Shown: positions 1 through 9,375, counted from the stretch's first letter. The stretch is 64,000 nucleotides of DNA from Pseudomonas sp. M47T1 (GCF_000263855.1 NZ_AJWX01000003.1:347097-411096); one strand, 5' to 3'. Program-made: numbers and translations. Notes: generated by a model not told the origin, from the sequence alone.

Positions 1-1025
1 GGCAGGGCCTTGGAGCTCTTCTCCCACGCATCAGGGTTCTTGATCGGCTTGACGTTCTTGTACTGCTCGTTGGGCAGCAGTTTGGACGCCACGTCGTCAG
101 GCAGTTTCAGGTGCTCGGCACGGATAGGGCGGGCATGGCCGCGCGCCAGGTTGAACTGGCCCTCGTCGCTGAAGATGTACTCGCGCGCCAGCTTGGCGGC
201 GTTCGGGTGCTTGGCGTATTTGTTGATGATGGTGGTGTAGCCGGAAATCACCGAGCCATCGGAAGGAATCAGCACGGTGAAGCGGGTAGGGTCGATCTTG
301 TCGCGGTAGCTCAGGCCGTTGAAGTCCCACACTACGCCCACTTCCACTTCACCCTTTTCCAGGGTCTGGATGGTGGGGTTGGCCAGCGACAGGCGCTTTT
401 GCTTGGCCAGTTCGGTGAACAGTTCCAGGCCTGGTTGCAGGTTGCTTTCATCGCCGCCACGGGCAATGGCCGCGGCGAGCACGCCGTTGGCCGCCTGGGC
501 CGCAGTGCTCACGTCACCGATGGCAACCTTGTACTTGCCTTTTTCCAGGTCGGCCCAGCTCTTGGGCGCATCCTCATCCTTCACCAGTTGCTTGTTGATG
601 ATGAACGCGATGCTGCCGGTGTAGGCCAGTGCCCAGTGGCCGTCCTGATCCTTGGCCCAGCTTGGAATCTGGTCCCAGGTGCTGGGTTTGTACGGCTGGG
701 TCACGCCCTGCTTCACGGCGATGGGGCCGAAGGCGGCGCCTACGTCGCCGATGTCGGCGCTGGCATTGTCTTTTTCCGCGGCGAACTTGGCCACTTCCTG
801 GGCCGAGCTCATGTCGGTGTCCATGTGGGTCAGCCCGTATTTGGTCAGCAACCCCGCCCAGGTGCCTTTCCAGTTCGCCCAGTCATCGGGCATGCCGACG
901 CTGTTGACGGCGCCTTCGGCCTTGGCGGCCGCTTCCAGGGTGTTCAAATCGACGTCGGCGGCCATGGCGTTGATGCTCATGGTGATGCCCATGCCTACCA
1001 GTGATGCCAGGAAAAGCTTTTTCAT
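1..1025 (-). CDS. ABC transporter periplasmic solute-binding protein (3' end cut by window edge)
   Basis: Periplasmic binding component of an ABC importer of the spermidine/putrescine, iron(III) or 2-aminoethylphosphonate type. The start at 1025 gives MKKLFLASLVGMGITMSINA followed by MAAD, a typical Sec signal peptide cut after AMA. The visible 341 codons resemble a nearly complete family 1-type extracellular binding protein (family members are about 340-360 residues), including the AIGDVSTAAQAANGVL and VGVVWDFNGLSYR stretches; no stop codon is seen before position 1. The gene is divergent from a GntR/UTRA regulator with operator-like palindromes between them, which suggests local ligand-controlled expression. 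The substrate cannot be told from the sequence; a phosphonate is one possibility because UTRA regulators often accompany such transporters, but that is inference. Confidence 0.85.
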   Translation of the reverse strand, partial: MKKLFLASLVGMGITMSINAMAADVDLNTLEAAAKAEGAVNSVGMPDDWANWKGTWAGLLTKYGLTHMDTDMSSAQEVAKFAAEKDNASADIGDVGAAFGPIAVKQGVTQPYKPSTWDQIPSWAKDQDGHWALAYTGSIAFIINKQLVKDEDAPKSWADLEKGKYKVAIGDVSTAAQAANGVLAAAIARGGDESNLQPGLELFTELAKQKRLSLANPTIQTLEKGEVEVGVVWDFNGLSYRDKIDPTRFTVLIPSDGSVISGYTTIINKYAKHPNAAKLAREYIFSDEGQFNLARGHARPIRAEHLKLPDDVASKLLPNEQYKNVKPIKNPDAWEKSSKAL

Positions 1026-1064
1026 CCGAAGCTCCTTGGGCGCGTTCCGTGAACGCTGGTGTTT

Positions 1065-1095
1065 GTCTGGACGGTGTCGCGGGTGGTCTAGATCA
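1065..1095. promoter_or_regulatory. Putative GntR/HutC-type operators upstream of the binding-protein gene
   Basis: GTCTGGAC lies at 1065-1072 and TGGTCTAGATCA, a near-palindrome, at 1084-1095. Both resemble the GTnTAnAC half-symmetric core known for HutC-subfamily GntR regulators. They sit 40-70 bases upstream of the binding-protein start at 1025, where a repressor could block its promoter. The rest of the 339-base gap (1026-1364) holds the divergent site at 1341 and no gene. Confidence 0.5.
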
Positions 1096-1340
1096 GCAAG
1101 ACCTGAGCCAATCTAGGAGGCAGTGATTACAATTTGATGTATGGGGGCCTGGCGCGCGGCTTGCAGGACCTTGCCCGGCACCCGTGGGCACTAAGCGTAG
1201 TTCAGATTTAACTGACTGATCTGCAAAGGCTTGCGCCATGGGGTGTAGGGCATTTCCGAAGCGTCTGTCATCCCGCAGTCATTTATTTTCCCTACGCTGC
1301 TGGCAGGTTCCCTTGGCACCGTCAGTGCCCCTTTTTGCGG

Positions 1341-1356
1341 CTGGACTAGTCCAGAC
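1341..1356. promoter_or_regulatory. Putative autoregulatory operator of the GntR/UTRA gene
   Basis: CTGGACTAGTCCAG (1341-1354) is a perfect 14-base palindrome, and GTCCAGAC (1349-1356) within it is the reverse complement of the site at 1065-1072. It ends 8 bases before the regulator start codon, a position that fits autorepression. Binding by the neighbouring regulator is inferred. Confidence 0.5.
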
Positions 1357-1364
1357 AGGTTGAG

Positions 1365-2087
1365 ATGATGCGTAACAGTGCACCCCGGGCCGTGACAGCC
1401 ATCTGCCAGGCCCTGCAGGAACAGATCCAGCATGGCTTGCTGGCGCCCGGTTGCAAGTTGCCGGCCGAGCGCAAGTTGAGCGAGGTATTCGACACCACGC
1501 GCATCACCCTGCGCGAGGCGCTGGTGCAATTGGAGGCCAGGGGGCTGATTTACCGCGAAGAGCGCCGGGGCTGGTTTATCTCGCCGCCGCGCCTCACCTA
1601 TGACCTGATGAAGCGCAGCCACTTCCACGCCATGGTTCGCGAGCAGGGCCGCGAGCCGTCCACGCAGTTGTTGTCGGGGCGCCTGGTGCCGGCGTCGGCG
1701 GCCATTTGTGCGAGCCTGCAATTACCACCGCTGTCCAGCGTGATCCAGTTGTGCCGCACGCGGCGCATTGACCAGCGGCTGGTGCTGTATGTGGAACACT
1801 ACCTTAACCCGCAGTATTTCCCAGGTATTCTGGAACTGGACCTGAACCAGCCGCTGACCGAGATTTACGCGCGTCACTACGCAATTGAATACGGGCGGGT
1901 GCGTTTCGAGATGTCGCCCACGGCATTGCGCGCCGAGGCGGCCAGTGCGTTGAAGGTGTCATTGGGCAGCCCGGGGCTGCGCATTACGCGCATCAATCAT
2001 GACCAGCACGGGCGGCTGATTGATTGCGACCTGGAGTACTGGCGGCACGATGCCATTCGCCTCAGTGCCGATGTTTCGCCGTCTTGA
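1365..2087 (+). CDS. GntR-family transcriptional regulator with UTRA ligand domain (HutC/PhnF type)
   Basis: A 240-residue one-component regulator. Residues about 8-75 form the winged helix-turn-helix (LPAERKLSEVFDTTRITLRE, then EARGLIYREERRGWF), the classic GntR signature. Residues about 90-235 match the UTRA ligand-binding fold (VIQLCRTRR, VEHYLNP, LRITRINHDQHGRLIDCDLE). Length is usual for HutC/PhnF-like regulators. The start at 1365 is one of two adjacent ATGs (1365 and 1368). It is divergent from the binding-protein gene and probably controls it. Its 3' end overlaps the convergent MEKHLA gene by 26 bases. The effector is unknown. Confidence 0.9.
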   Translation: MMRNSAPRAVTAICQALQEQIQHGLLAPGCKLPAERKLSEVFDTTRITLREALVQLEARGLIYREERRGWFISPPRLTYDLMKRSHFHAMVREQGREPSTQLLSGRLVPASAAICASLQLPPLSSVIQLCRTRRIDQRLVLYVEHYLNPQYFPGILELDLNQPLTEIYARHYAIEYGRVRFEMSPTALRAEAASALKVSLGSPGLRITRINHDQHGRLIDCDLEYWRHDAIRLSADVSPS

Positions 2088-2544
2088 TTTCCACCTCGGT
2101 CAGCCAGAACAGCGAGGCCTGGCCGGCGCGTACCACGCTGCCGGGCGGGGACAGTTCCCAGATCTCGCCATCGAAGATCTGGAAGGTCTGGCCGCTGCGC
2201 GAAAAGCGCTCGCCCTGGTAGTTGAAGCTGTAGCCCGCGCGGCGCACCCGGTCCAGGTAATACTGGCGCGAAGCCCGCTGGGTGGGCGGCGAGCTGAGTT
2301 CCGACACCAGGCCGATGAAGTCTTCCAGCGGGTAGTCAAAGCACTTCTGTGCCTGCTCATTGGCGTAGATGAACCGTGGCTGGTCGCTACCGTCGTGGGC
2401 CAGCAAGCCATAGGGTGCGCGTTCGTGCACCCATTGCAGGTCGATGGGCGCGCCGGGGATGGCCATGGGCAGGTGTTTGCCGGTGTGCCTGAAATAGGCC
2501 TCGTCGATTTCCAGCAAGCGGCTCGCAAGGTCGGGGCCAAGCAT
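2062..2544 (-). CDS. MEKHLA-domain (PAS-like) protein
   Basis: A 160-residue soluble protein with a single MEKHLA domain, a PAS-related fold first described at the C-terminus of plant HD-ZIP III proteins and also found alone in bacteria. Diagnostic segments are FIYANEQAQKCFDYPLEDF, SPPTQRASRQYYLDRV and FNYQGERFSRSGQTF. There is no signal peptide and no output domain, so it may act as a stand-alone sensor or a small-molecule-binding protein; its function is unknown. The start at 2544 gives MLGPDLASRLLEID. The 3' end overlaps the regulator gene on the other strand by 26 bases. Confidence 0.8.
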   Translation of the reverse strand: MLGPDLASRLLEIDEAYFRHTGKHLPMAIPGAPIDLQWVHERAPYGLLAHDGSDQPRFIYANEQAQKCFDYPLEDFIGLVSELSSPPTQRASRQYYLDRVRRAGYSFNYQGERFSRSGQTFQIFDGEIWELSPPGSVVRAGQASLFWLTEVEIKTAKHRH

Positions 2545-2633
2545 TGTGCTCTTCCTCTACTGCACTGAAAGAAGTCGGAGGTGCCACGCTACCCTGTGGG
2601 CCGCCCATAGTCTATTGCCACATTGGACACACA

Positions 2634-4871
2634 TCATGTCGAAACGGTAGCCGTCTCGCCAGCCACATTGCCACCGGCGCTGGTGACCACCTGCACGCTC
2701 AGGCGCGGGGTGGCCAGGTCCAGGCCCGACTCGTCGAGCTGGCGCTTGAGGGCCAGGTTGAACGCCCGCGACACTTCCCACTGCTTGATGGGCGCGGTCT
2801 TGAAGCGGGCCCGCAGGATAGCGGTACCCGATTCGAAACTTTCCACGCCCTGAATCTCCAGGGGCGACCAGATGTTGCGGCGCTGCAAGGGGTCGGTGCG
2901 CATCTTCTGGCCCACGTCGCGCATCAGCTTGATGGCGGTGTCGATGTCCATGGTGTGCGGCACATTGACCCGGAAAATGGCGTAGCCGAATTCCCGCGAG
3001 TAGTTCTTGATGCTTTTGATTTCACTGAACGGAATGGTGTGCACGATGCCATCGATGTCGCGCAGGCGCACGGTACGGATGGTCAGGCCCTCCACCGTGC
3101 CCAGGTGGCCGCCCACGTCCACGTAGTCGTCAATGGCCAGGGAATCTTCGATGATGATGAACAGGCCGGTGATCAAGTCGGCCACCAGCGATTGGGCGCC
3201 AAAACCGATGGCCAGGCCGATCACGCCGGCACCGGCCAGCAGTGGCGTGACGTTCATGCCCATGTTGGCCAGGGCGACGATGGCGGCGATGATGAAGATG
3301 GCAATGAACAGCACGTTGCGGATCAGCGGCATCATGGTTTGCGCGCGAGCGTTGGCAAGGCCCTTGCGCGAGTGGGTGAGGGCATGGTGCACCGCGGTGT
3401 CGGCCAGTATCCATACCAGCCACGCCAGTATCAGTGTGCCCGCCAGGCTGAACAGCTTGACGCTGATGTCGTGGCCTTCGCCTTCGGTGAAGCGGATCAG
3501 CGACATGCCCCACACGCGCAGGCCCAGCTCGATGAAGGCCAGCCAGATGATCATGTGCACCAACGTGTAGCCGAAGTTGCGCAGGCGTTCGGAGTACACC
3601 GCGTGGCGTTTGATGCGCTTGTGCGGCCGTAGAGCGTGCCGGCGTACCAGGCCGTTGCACACCATGCACAGCACTAGCAGCACGGTGCACACCAGGGACT
3701 GGCGCAGCACGGTGCTGGTGTCGCCGGCATCGATGAAGGTGGCGATCAGCGAAATACCCACCAGCACCAGCGCTGGCAGGTACCAGAATGTGCCGAGGAT
3801 CTCGATGGTGTCACTCAGGGCCCGCCGGGTGAGGCGCCGGGACAGCGGCTGGTTGCGAATGAGGTGCGCCACCGGGCGGCGGAAGCGCAGGACGAACATG
3901 CCGGTGCACACCGCCGCCAGCATGTTTGCCAGCGTGGCGGCCATGTGCGCCAGGTGCGAGCCCAGGCTGGCCACCAGCCGTGGGTCGTTGAGGGCTTCGC
4001 CGAAGGCGGCGAAGCTGCCGATCAGCCACAGTGGACGGAACGCCTGGTGGCGCAGAATGTAAAGCGCGCGATGGCGGTGGGGGCCGTCCAACAGGGAAAA
4101 CGCCACCACGCAGATCGCCGAGAAACAGGTGCCCACTACCAGGGCGTAGGCCAGCACCATGGCCAGGTCCTTGCCCAGCGAGGAGGGCAGGGCGTAACCC
4201 ACCCACACGGTGATGATCAGTGCCACCATCCATGGGCCCAGCTTGCGCAGGGCGAAGCGCAACAGGTCGAGGGTGCGCGGGTGTTGGGGCAACTCTTCGC
4301 TGAGGCCGAAACGCATGCGGATATGGTGGCTGATCCAGTTCAGCGCATAGGCCAGCAGGCTCCACACCAGGATGATCAGTACGAAGCCGAAGATGATCGG
4401 CGGCCACTGGGCCACTGGCAGCATCAGGTTGGACAGCTCCACGCCGGCCTGGTCGAATTCGTTGGACCAGCGGCTGAAGGGGCTGTCGTCACCGGAAAAC
4501 TGTTTCTCGAAATGCCCCAGGGTGCTTCCGATAAGGCCCAGCACGCCTTCTTCGCTGGCAGGCTGGGCCTTGAGCGTAGTGTCGCGCAGGCGCTTGAGGT
4601 CGGTCAGCAGCTGGGTGCGCTGTTGATCGTTTTCCAGCGACTTGATCACCTCGTCCAGTGACTGCGCGAGCGGTTCGGTGGGTGCGGGCTGGGCTTTCTG
4701 CGAGCCGCTGAGCAGGCTCGGCAAGCCGGCCGCCTGGGCGGGTGGCAGCACTGCCAGCAGGCAGCTCAGCAGTAGGGTGAACAGGGCAGGCAAACGGAAA
4801 AGGACAGGCACGCGACGATAAACCCAGGGGCAATTCTTGATCGAGGGAGTGTACGAGCCGTGCCGGGCCAT
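2634..4871 (-). CDS. Large MscS-family mechanosensitive channel (YbiO-like)
   Basis: Inner-membrane mechanosensitive channel of about 725-745 residues, close to E. coli YbiO (741). An N-terminal signal peptide (FRLPALFTLLLSCLLAVLPP) precedes a periplasmic segment, multiple membrane helices and a C-terminal MscS core. The pore helix is the glycine/alanine-rich LLAGAGVIGLAIGFGAQSLV at about residues 535-560, followed by the beta domain (VEGLTIRTVRLRDIDGIVH, PFSEIKSIKNYSREFGYAIF). The reading frame opens at 4871, but the residues before VPVLFRLP look unlike a signal peptide N-terminus, so a GTG start at 4811 is quite possible. Such channels release solutes on hypo-osmotic shock. A short membrane-protein gene ends 8 bases upstream. 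Confidence 0.9.
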   Translation of the reverse strand: MARHGSYTPSIKNCPWVYRRVPVLFRLPALFTLLLSCLLAVLPPAQAAGLPSLLSGSQKAQPAPTEPLAQSLDEVIKSLENDQQRTQLLTDLKRLRDTTLKAQPASEEGVLGLIGSTLGHFEKQFSGDDSPFSRWSNEFDQAGVELSNLMLPVAQWPPIIFGFVLIILVWSLLAYALNWISHHIRMRFGLSEELPQHPRTLDLLRFALRKLGPWMVALIITVWVGYALPSSLGKDLAMVLAYALVVGTCFSAICVVAFSLLDGPHRHRALYILRHQAFRPLWLIGSFAAFGEALNDPRLVASLGSHLAHMAATLANMLAAVCTGMFVLRFRRPVAHLIRNQPLSRRLTRRALSDTIEILGTFWYLPALVLVGISLIATFIDAGDTSTVLRQSLVCTVLLVLCMVCNGLVRRHALRPHKRIKRHAVYSERLRNFGYTLVHMIIWLAFIELGLRVWGMSLIRFTEGEGHDISVKLFSLAGTLILAWLVWILADTAVHHALTHSRKGLANARAQTMMPLIRNVLFIAIFIIAAIVALANMGMNVTPLLAGAGVIGLAIGFGAQSLVADLITGLFIIIEDSLAIDDYVDVGGHLGTVEGLTIRTVRLRDIDGIVHTIPFSEIKSIKNYSREFGYAIFRVNVPHTMDIDTAIKLMRDVGQKMRTDPLQRRNIWSPLEIQGVESFESGTAILRARFKTAPIKQWEVSRAFNLALKRQLDESGLDLATPRLSVQVVTSAGGNVAGETATVST

Positions 4872-4879
4872 TGCGAGCG

Positions 4880-5047
4880 CTATGCGCCGATTCGCACCAG
4901 GATCTTGTAAAGCACAATGCCCAGCAGGCAGAGCATGCCGACCCAGATCATCAGCACGCCGATATCGCGTTCACGCAGGCTGAAGCCGAACGTCAACAGG
5001 CCGAGGCTGGCCATGACCTGAACAAGCAGGGTGGTGAATTCGTCCAT
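4880..5047 (-). CDS. Small hydrophobic membrane protein, 55 residues, unknown function
   Basis: This short frame runs from ATG at 5047 to TAG at 4882-4880. The protein starts MDEFTTLLVQVMASLGLLTF and contains two hydrophobic stretches (residues about 8-22 and 29-48) separated by a charged turn (SLRERDIG), so it is probably a two-helix inner-membrane protein. It lies 8 bases upstream of the longest frame of the MscS-family gene on the same strand, so the two are probably co-transcribed. It may be a small partner of the channel, but no family is recognised. Confidence 0.65.
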   Translation of the reverse strand: MDEFTTLLVQVMASLGLLTFGFSLRERDIGVLMIWVGMLCLLGIVLYKILVRIGA

Positions 5048-5175
5048 GACCGTTGTCCTTTTTGCGAGGGGCCTTGATTCAGTGTAGGCCTGGCTGTCTC
5101 ACACGACTTGATCGGTATCATGAAACATTGACGTCGCCTATAGGGCAGCCCCTGTCTTGTGTGGGGTGGCCCCGA

Positions 5176-5267
5176 GCTGCCGCAGGCTGCGAAGGCACGC
5201 ACAGCGTGCCCGCGATCGACATGACACCGCCGAGGGGCCTGCGGACCTTTTCGCAGCCTGCGGCAGC
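5176..5267. repeat. Paired inverted REP element (GCTGCCGCAGGCTGCG type)
   Basis: Two perfect 18-base arms, 5176-5193 (GCTGCCGCAGGCTGCGAA) and 5250-5267 (its exact reverse complement), face each other across 56 bases, downstream of apeB. Related single arms occur at 11612-11632 and 49647-49739. This is the layout of a bacterial interspersed mosaic element. Confidence 0.85.
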
Positions 5268-5278
5268 GCCTTCAGGGG

Positions 5279-6568
5279 TCAGGGCAGCTCGCGGCTGCGG
5301 TAGAAGGCTTCCAGTACCTTGACCAGGTGCGCCAGGTCCTGGCTGCCGCACAGCTCGCGGATCGAGTGCATGGCGAAGGTTGGCAGGCCTATGTCCACGG
5401 TGCGCACGCCCAAGTGGCTGGCGGTAATCGGGCCGATGGTGGAACCGCAACCCATGTCGCTGCGTACCACGAAGCTTTGCACCGGCACTTCCTCGGCCAT
5501 GCACAAGTGGCGGAAGAACCCGGCGGTTTCGCTGTTGGTGGCGTAGCGCTGGTTGCTGTTGACCTTGATCACCGGGCCGGCATTGAGTTTCGGGCCGTGG
5601 TTGGCGTCGTGCTTCTCGGCGTAGTTGGGGTGCACGCCGTGGGCGTTGTCGGCCGACACCAGCAGCGAGCGCTGGATGGTACGCACGAAGTCGTCGCCGT
5701 CGGGCAGCAGGCGGCGCAGGGTTTGCTCCAGCATCGGGCCGTCGGCGCCACACGCCGAGCACGAACCGATTTCTTCGTGGTCATTGGCCACGAACACGCA
5801 GGTTTCCTCGCTGTCGGCGTTGAGCAACGCCTGCAGGGCGGCGTAGCACGACAGCAGGTTGTCCAGGCGCGCGCCGGCGATGAACTCGCCGTGCAGGCCC
5901 ACCACTGCGGCGCTCTGGGTGTCGTAGAAGCTCAACTCGTAGTCCAGCACCACATCGGCGTTCAGGCCGTGTTCGCGGGCCAGTTGCTCGGTGAGCAGGG
6001 CACGGAAGTCCGGGCGCTCGTCACCGGCCACCTGGGCCAGGATAGGCGGCAGTTCGGTCTGGGGATTGATGGCCCAGCCCTGGTTGGCTTCACGGTTGAG
6101 GTGAATGGCCAGGTTGGGAACCACGGCAATCGGCAGCTTGAAGTCGATGAGCTGGCTTTCGACCTTGCCGTCGCGGCGGAAGGTGACGCGGCCGGCCAGC
6201 GACAGGTCGCGGTCGAACCAGGGCGCCAGCAACGCGCCGCCGTAGACTTCCACGCCCAGTTGCCAGAAACCCTGGCGCTGCAGCTCGGGCTGCGGCTTTA
6301 CCCGCAGGCACGGGCTGTCGGTGTGGGCGCCCACCAGGCGAATACCGCCAATGAGCGGCGAGTGGCGGCCCAGCTTGAAGGCGATGATCGAGGAGTCGTT
6401 ACGGGTCAGGTAGTAGCGCCCGCCAGCAACGGTGGCCCAGGTGTCGCGCTCGTCGAGGCGCTGGTAACCGGCAGCCTCCAGGCGCATGGCCAGGCTGGTG
6501 GTGGCATGGAACGGCGTGGGGGAGGCCTTGAGGAAGTCGATCAGGCCCTGGTTCAAAGCTTCGCGCAT
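5279..6568 (-). CDS. apeB: M18-family aminopeptidase
   Basis: Cytosolic zinc aminopeptidase of the M18 (aspartyl aminopeptidase-like) family, 429 residues, the usual length of Pseudomonas ApeB. The start at 6568 ([20 protein letters not shown]) is chosen because SPTPFHA is the conserved N-terminus; the open frame upstream only reads through a REP element. Metal-ligand motifs are visible: GAHTDSP, the DHEEIGS motif and [12 protein letters not shown], with a C-terminal [11 protein letters not shown]. It removes N-terminal residues during peptide turnover. The gene stands alone, flanked by REP repeats on both sides. Confidence 0.95.
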   Translation of the reverse strand: MREALNQGLIDFLKASPTPFHATTSLAMRLEAAGYQRLDERDTWATVAGGRYYLTRNDSSIIAFKLGRHSPLIGGIRLVGAHTDSPCLRVKPQPELQRQGFWQLGVEVYGGALLAPWFDRDLSLAGRVTFRRDGKVESQLIDFKLPIAVVPNLAIHLNREANQGWAINPQTELPPILAQVAGDERPDFRALLTEQLAREHGLNADVVLDYELSFYDTQSAAVVGLHGEFIAGARLDNLLSCYAALQALLNADSEETCVFVANDHEEIGSCSACGADGPMLEQTLRRLLPDGDDFVRTIQRSLLVSADNAHGVHPNYAEKHDANHGPKLNAGPVIKVNSNQRYATNSETAGFFRHLCMAEEVPVQSFVVRSDMGCGSTIGPITASHLGVRTVDIGLPTFAMHSIRELCGSQDLAHLVKVLEAFYRSRELP

Positions 6569-6638
6569 AAATGGCTCCAGACAGCAGTGGCGCGAGTTTA
6601 ACGTATTGCAGCCCGCTTGGGGGCGTCGTGCCCATGGA

Positions 6639-6718
6639 CCTGTGGGAGCGGGCTCTGCCCGCAAAGAAATCACTGCGGATAACCTGCGCTTTTCGCGGGC
6701 AGAGGCCGCTCCCACAGG
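6639..6718. repeat. Paired inverted REP element (GAGCGGGCTCTGCCCGC type)
   Basis: Arms 6639-6662 and 6695-6718 are nearly exact reverse complements (CCTGTGGGAGCGGGC facing its complement) separated by 32 bases, between apeB and rluA. Similar pairs lie at 26409-26500 and 52580-52605. Confidence 0.85.
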
Positions 6719-6732
6719 CAAAACAGGCAAGG

Positions 6733-7368
6733 TTAGAACGGCGCGGGGCACTCGAAGCGCACGCGCTCGCCGCTGGTAGGGTGGGTGAAGCTGAGCATGC
6801 TGGCATGCAGGCACAACCGCGGGTACGCCGCCAGCGCCTCGGGGTGGGCGTACAGGCCGTCACCCAGCAGCGGGTGGCCGATGGAGAGCATGTGCACGCG
6901 CAACTGGTGCGAGCGGCCGGTAATGGGCGTCAGCTCCACGCGGCACCAGTCACCACAGCGCTCCAGCACCTTCCAGAAGGTCAGGGCGTGCTTGCCCTGT
7001 TCGTGGTCCACCACGTGGCGTGGCTTGGTGGGCGGGTCGTAGCGCAGCGGCAGGTCGATGCTGCCGCTGTCCAGTTCCGGCTGGCCCCAGGCCAGGGCGG
7101 TGTAGGCCTTTTCGGTCTCGCGGTCGTGAAACTGGCGCGACAGTTCGCGGTGGGTGTCGGCGTCGCGAGCCAGCAGGATGATGCCCGAGGTTTCCCAGTC
7201 CAGGCGGTGCACGATCCGCGCTTCCGGGTAGCCGTTTTCCTGCAGGCGGGTGATCAGGCAATCCTTGTTGTCCTCGGCGCGGCCGGGCACCGACAGCAAC
7301 AGCGTGGGCTTGTTGATCACCAGGATGGCGTCATCCTGGTGCAGGATGTGGATGTTGGACAGCGGCAT
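6733..7368 (-). CDS. rluA: Pseudouridine synthase RluA (23S rRNA U746 / tRNA U32)
   Basis: A 211-residue RluA-family pseudouridine synthase without an S4 domain, close in size to E. coli RluA (219). The catalytic motif HRLDWETSG at residues about 54-62 carries the active-site Asp. Other family motifs are [13 protein letters not shown] near the N-terminus, [16 protein letters not shown] and [10 protein letters not shown]. The start at 7368 gives [20 protein letters not shown]. It lies just downstream of the minCDE operon on the same strand but is separated from minE by a hairpin and a terminator-like sequence, so it may have its own promoter. Confidence 0.92.
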   Translation of the reverse strand: MPLSNIHILHQDDAILVINKPTLLLSVPGRAEDNKDCLITRLQENGYPEARIVHRLDWETSGIILLARDADTHRELSRQFHDRETEKAYTALAWGQPELDSGSIDLPLRYDPPTKPRHVVDHEQGKHALTFWKVLERCGDWCRVELTPITGRSHQLRVHMLSIGHPLLGDGLYAHPEALAAYPRLCLHASMLSFTHPTSGERVRFECPAPF

Positions 7369-7383
7369 TGAAATTGTCTCGGT

Positions 7384-7432
7384 AAAAACGCCAACGGCGA
7401 TTGCCGGTGTTTCCCCAGGGAAAGACCGGCAA
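7384..7432 (-). terminator. Hairpin and rho-independent terminator after minE
   Basis: Read on the minus strand, an almost perfect 15-base-pair stem (7401-7432, arms TTGCCGGTGTTTCCC and its complement with one mismatch) is followed by CGCC-GTT-GGCG and five T residues (7399-7384). It sits between minE and rluA and probably ends most minCDE transcripts. Confidence 0.6.
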
Positions 7433-7457
7433 CCGCCGCGGGTGCTGCCAGGCCGAG

Positions 7458-7709
7458 TTAACGGTCAGGCAGGGTGATGTTGAGTTCCAGGATCGAGCAG
7501 CTGCCTTGGTTTTCCAGGGCGACCTGCACGTCCTCGTTGCCGATATTGACGTACTTGCGAATTACTTCCACCAGTTCCTTCTGCAGGGCTGGCAGGTAGT
7601 CCGGGGTACTGCGCTGACCACGCTCGTGCGCCACGATGATCTGTAGACGCTCTTTCGCTACCGACGCGGTATTGACCTTTTTGGAACGAAAGAAGTCAAA
7701 AATGCTCAT
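7458..7709 (-). CDS. minE: Cell division topological specificity factor MinE
   Basis: An 83-residue MinE. The N-terminal amphipathic membrane-binding segment [11 protein letters not shown] is followed by the MinD-interacting helix ([16 protein letters not shown]) and the C-terminal dimerisation domain ending in LNITLPDR. MinE stimulates MinD ATPase and drives the pole-to-pole oscillation that keeps FtsZ inhibition away from mid-cell. Its ATG overlaps the minD stop by one base (TGATG), so the two are translationally coupled. Confidence 0.97.
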   Translation of the reverse strand: MSIFDFFRSKKVNTASVAKERLQIIVAHERGQRSTPDYLPALQKELVEVIRKYVNIGNEDVQVALENQGSCSILELNITLPDR

Positions 7710-8521
7710 CAGTTGCCTCCAAAGAGCCGCTCAAAGAATCCTTTCTTCTGCATCGCGAGGAAGCGGTGTTCCACGTTCTTGCCCAGCAGGCGGTCTACGG
7801 CATCGCTGTAGGCCTGGCCGGCGTCGCTCTGGTCATCGAGGATGACCGGCACGCCCTGGTTGGACGCCTTGAGCACGGCCTGGGACTCGGGAATCACGCC
7901 CAGCAGGGTCACCGAGAGGATTTCCTTCACGTCTTCCACGCCCAGCATCTCGCCCTTGCTCACGCGCTCGGGGTTGTAGCGGGTCAGCAGCAGGTGTTCC
8001 TTGATCGGGTCTTCGTTGCGCTCGGCGCGGCGCGACTTGCTGGCCAGCAGGCCCAGCATGCGGTCCGAGTCACGTACCGAGGACACTTCCGGGTTGGTGA
8101 CCACGATGGCTTCGTCGGCGAAGTACATGGCCAGGTGAGCGCCCGTCTCGATGCCGGCCGGCGAGTCGCAAACCACGAACTCGAAGGTTTCCTTGAGTTC
8201 CATCAGTACTTTTTCCACGCCTTCCTTGGTCAGCGCGTCCTTGTCACGGGTTTGGCTTGCCGCCAGCACGTACAGGTTCTCAAGGCGCTTGTCCTTGATC
8301 AGGGCCTGTTGCAAGTTGGCTTCGCCGTTGACCACGTTGACGAAGTCGTACACCACGCGGCGTTCACAGCCCATGATCAGGTCGAGGTTGCGCAGGCCCA
8401 CGTCGAAGTCGACGATGACTGTCTTGTGGCCGCGCAGGGCCAGGCCGGTACCGATGGCGGCGCTGGTGGTGGTCTTGCCCACACCACCTTTGCCGGATGT
8501 AACCACGAGAATCTTGGACAA
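7709..8521 (-). CDS. minD: Septum site-determining ATPase MinD
   Basis: A 270-residue ParA/MinD ATPase. The deviant Walker A motif [16 protein letters not shown] is at residues about 9-24, switch motifs [14 protein letters not shown] and [15 protein letters not shown] follow, and the C-terminus ends in the amphipathic membrane-targeting helix ([12 protein letters not shown]). It recruits MinC to the membrane and is displaced by MinE. It is the middle gene of minC-minD-minE. Confidence 0.98.
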   Translation of the reverse strand: MSKILVVTSGKGGVGKTTTSAAIGTGLALRGHKTVIVDFDVGLRNLDLIMGCERRVVYDFVNVVNGEANLQQALIKDKRLENLYVLAASQTRDKDALTKEGVEKVLMELKETFEFVVCDSPAGIETGAHLAMYFADEAIVVTNPEVSSVRDSDRMLGLLASKSRRAERNEDPIKEHLLLTRYNPERVSKGEMLGVEDVKEILSVTLLGVIPESQAVLKASNQGVPVILDDQSDAGQAYSDAVDRLLGKNVEHRFLAMQKKGFFERLFGGN

Positions 8522-8646
8522 GGTGTATCACCCCTGAAGTGAAAAAGGATTGCTAGTCCCTGAATGAAAGCATGACTTGTAAACAACTGCTGATGGCTCA
8601 ACGCCGCCAAGTTTAAAAGTTGCATGGAAAATGGCGGCAGTATCCG

Positions 8647-9375
8647 TTAAAGACGGGTGATGTTCAACACATCCCCGGACAAGCTGACTTGTACCGACGC
8701 TCCCCACAGCGGGTCGCGACGCAGGTCTTCGGAGACCTTGTACTGGCCGGCGATGGACAGCAGTTCGGCGCCCAGGTGCTGGCAGAAGATCCGGGCCTTG
8801 GTATCACCCTTGATACCGGCCAGGGCGCGACCGCGCATCTGGCCGTACACATGGATGTTGCCATCGGCCAGAAGTTCCGCACCGGAGCTGACCGTGGCCA
8901 TGACCACCAGGTCCCCGCCGGGAGCATAGACCTGCTGGCCGCTGCGTACCGGCAGGGTGATGATTTTCGTCGGGTTGACCACTGGCGCCGGCGGTTTTTC
9001 CGGTGCCTTGGGCGCTTCCGGCTCGATGGGCCGCTCGCGGGCGCCCGACGGCGGCAGCACCGGCAGGTCGATAGCGATGGCGGCGGCGATGTCCTCGATG
9101 CGACTGGCGCGAATGGCCAGGGTGCGCAGGCCGTGCTGGCGGCACACGCGCATCAGGCCCGGCAGGTCGACCGCACCTTCGCTGGCCGGCATTTTGTCCA
9201 ACGCCAGCACCAGCGGGGTGTTGCTGAAGAAATTGGGGGCCTGGGCGACCTTGGCCGCCAACTGGCGGTCCAGCCCTTCGAGGTTGTTGCGCGCCAGCTC
9301 CAGCACGGTAATGGCGAGCATGCTGCCCTTCAGCTGGAACACGGTTTCCTGGTCTAGCGGTTCGGTCTGGCTCAT
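8647..9375 (-). CDS. minC: Septum site-determining protein MinC
   Basis: A 242-residue FtsZ assembly inhibitor. The N-terminal domain (residues about 5-105, with [15 protein letters not shown]) inhibits FtsZ. A Pro/Ala-rich linker ([12 protein letters not shown]) leads to the C-terminal beta-helix that dimerises and binds MinD ([33 protein letters not shown]). The start at 9375 ([18 protein letters not shown]) is chosen because residues further upstream in the open frame are not MinC-like. It is the first gene of minCDE, 125 bases before minD. Confidence 0.96.
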   Translation of the reverse strand: MSQTEPLDQETVFQLKGSMLAITVLELARNNLEGLDRQLAAKVAQAPNFFSNTPLVLALDKMPASEGAVDLPGLMRVCRQHGLRTLAIRASRIEDIAAAIAIDLPVLPPSGARERPIEPEAPKAPEKPPAPVVNPTKIITLPVRSGQQVYAPGGDLVVMATVSSGAELLADGNIHVYGQMRGRALAGIKGDTKARIFCQHLGAELLSIAGQYKVSEDLRRDPLWGASVQVSLSGDVLNITRL

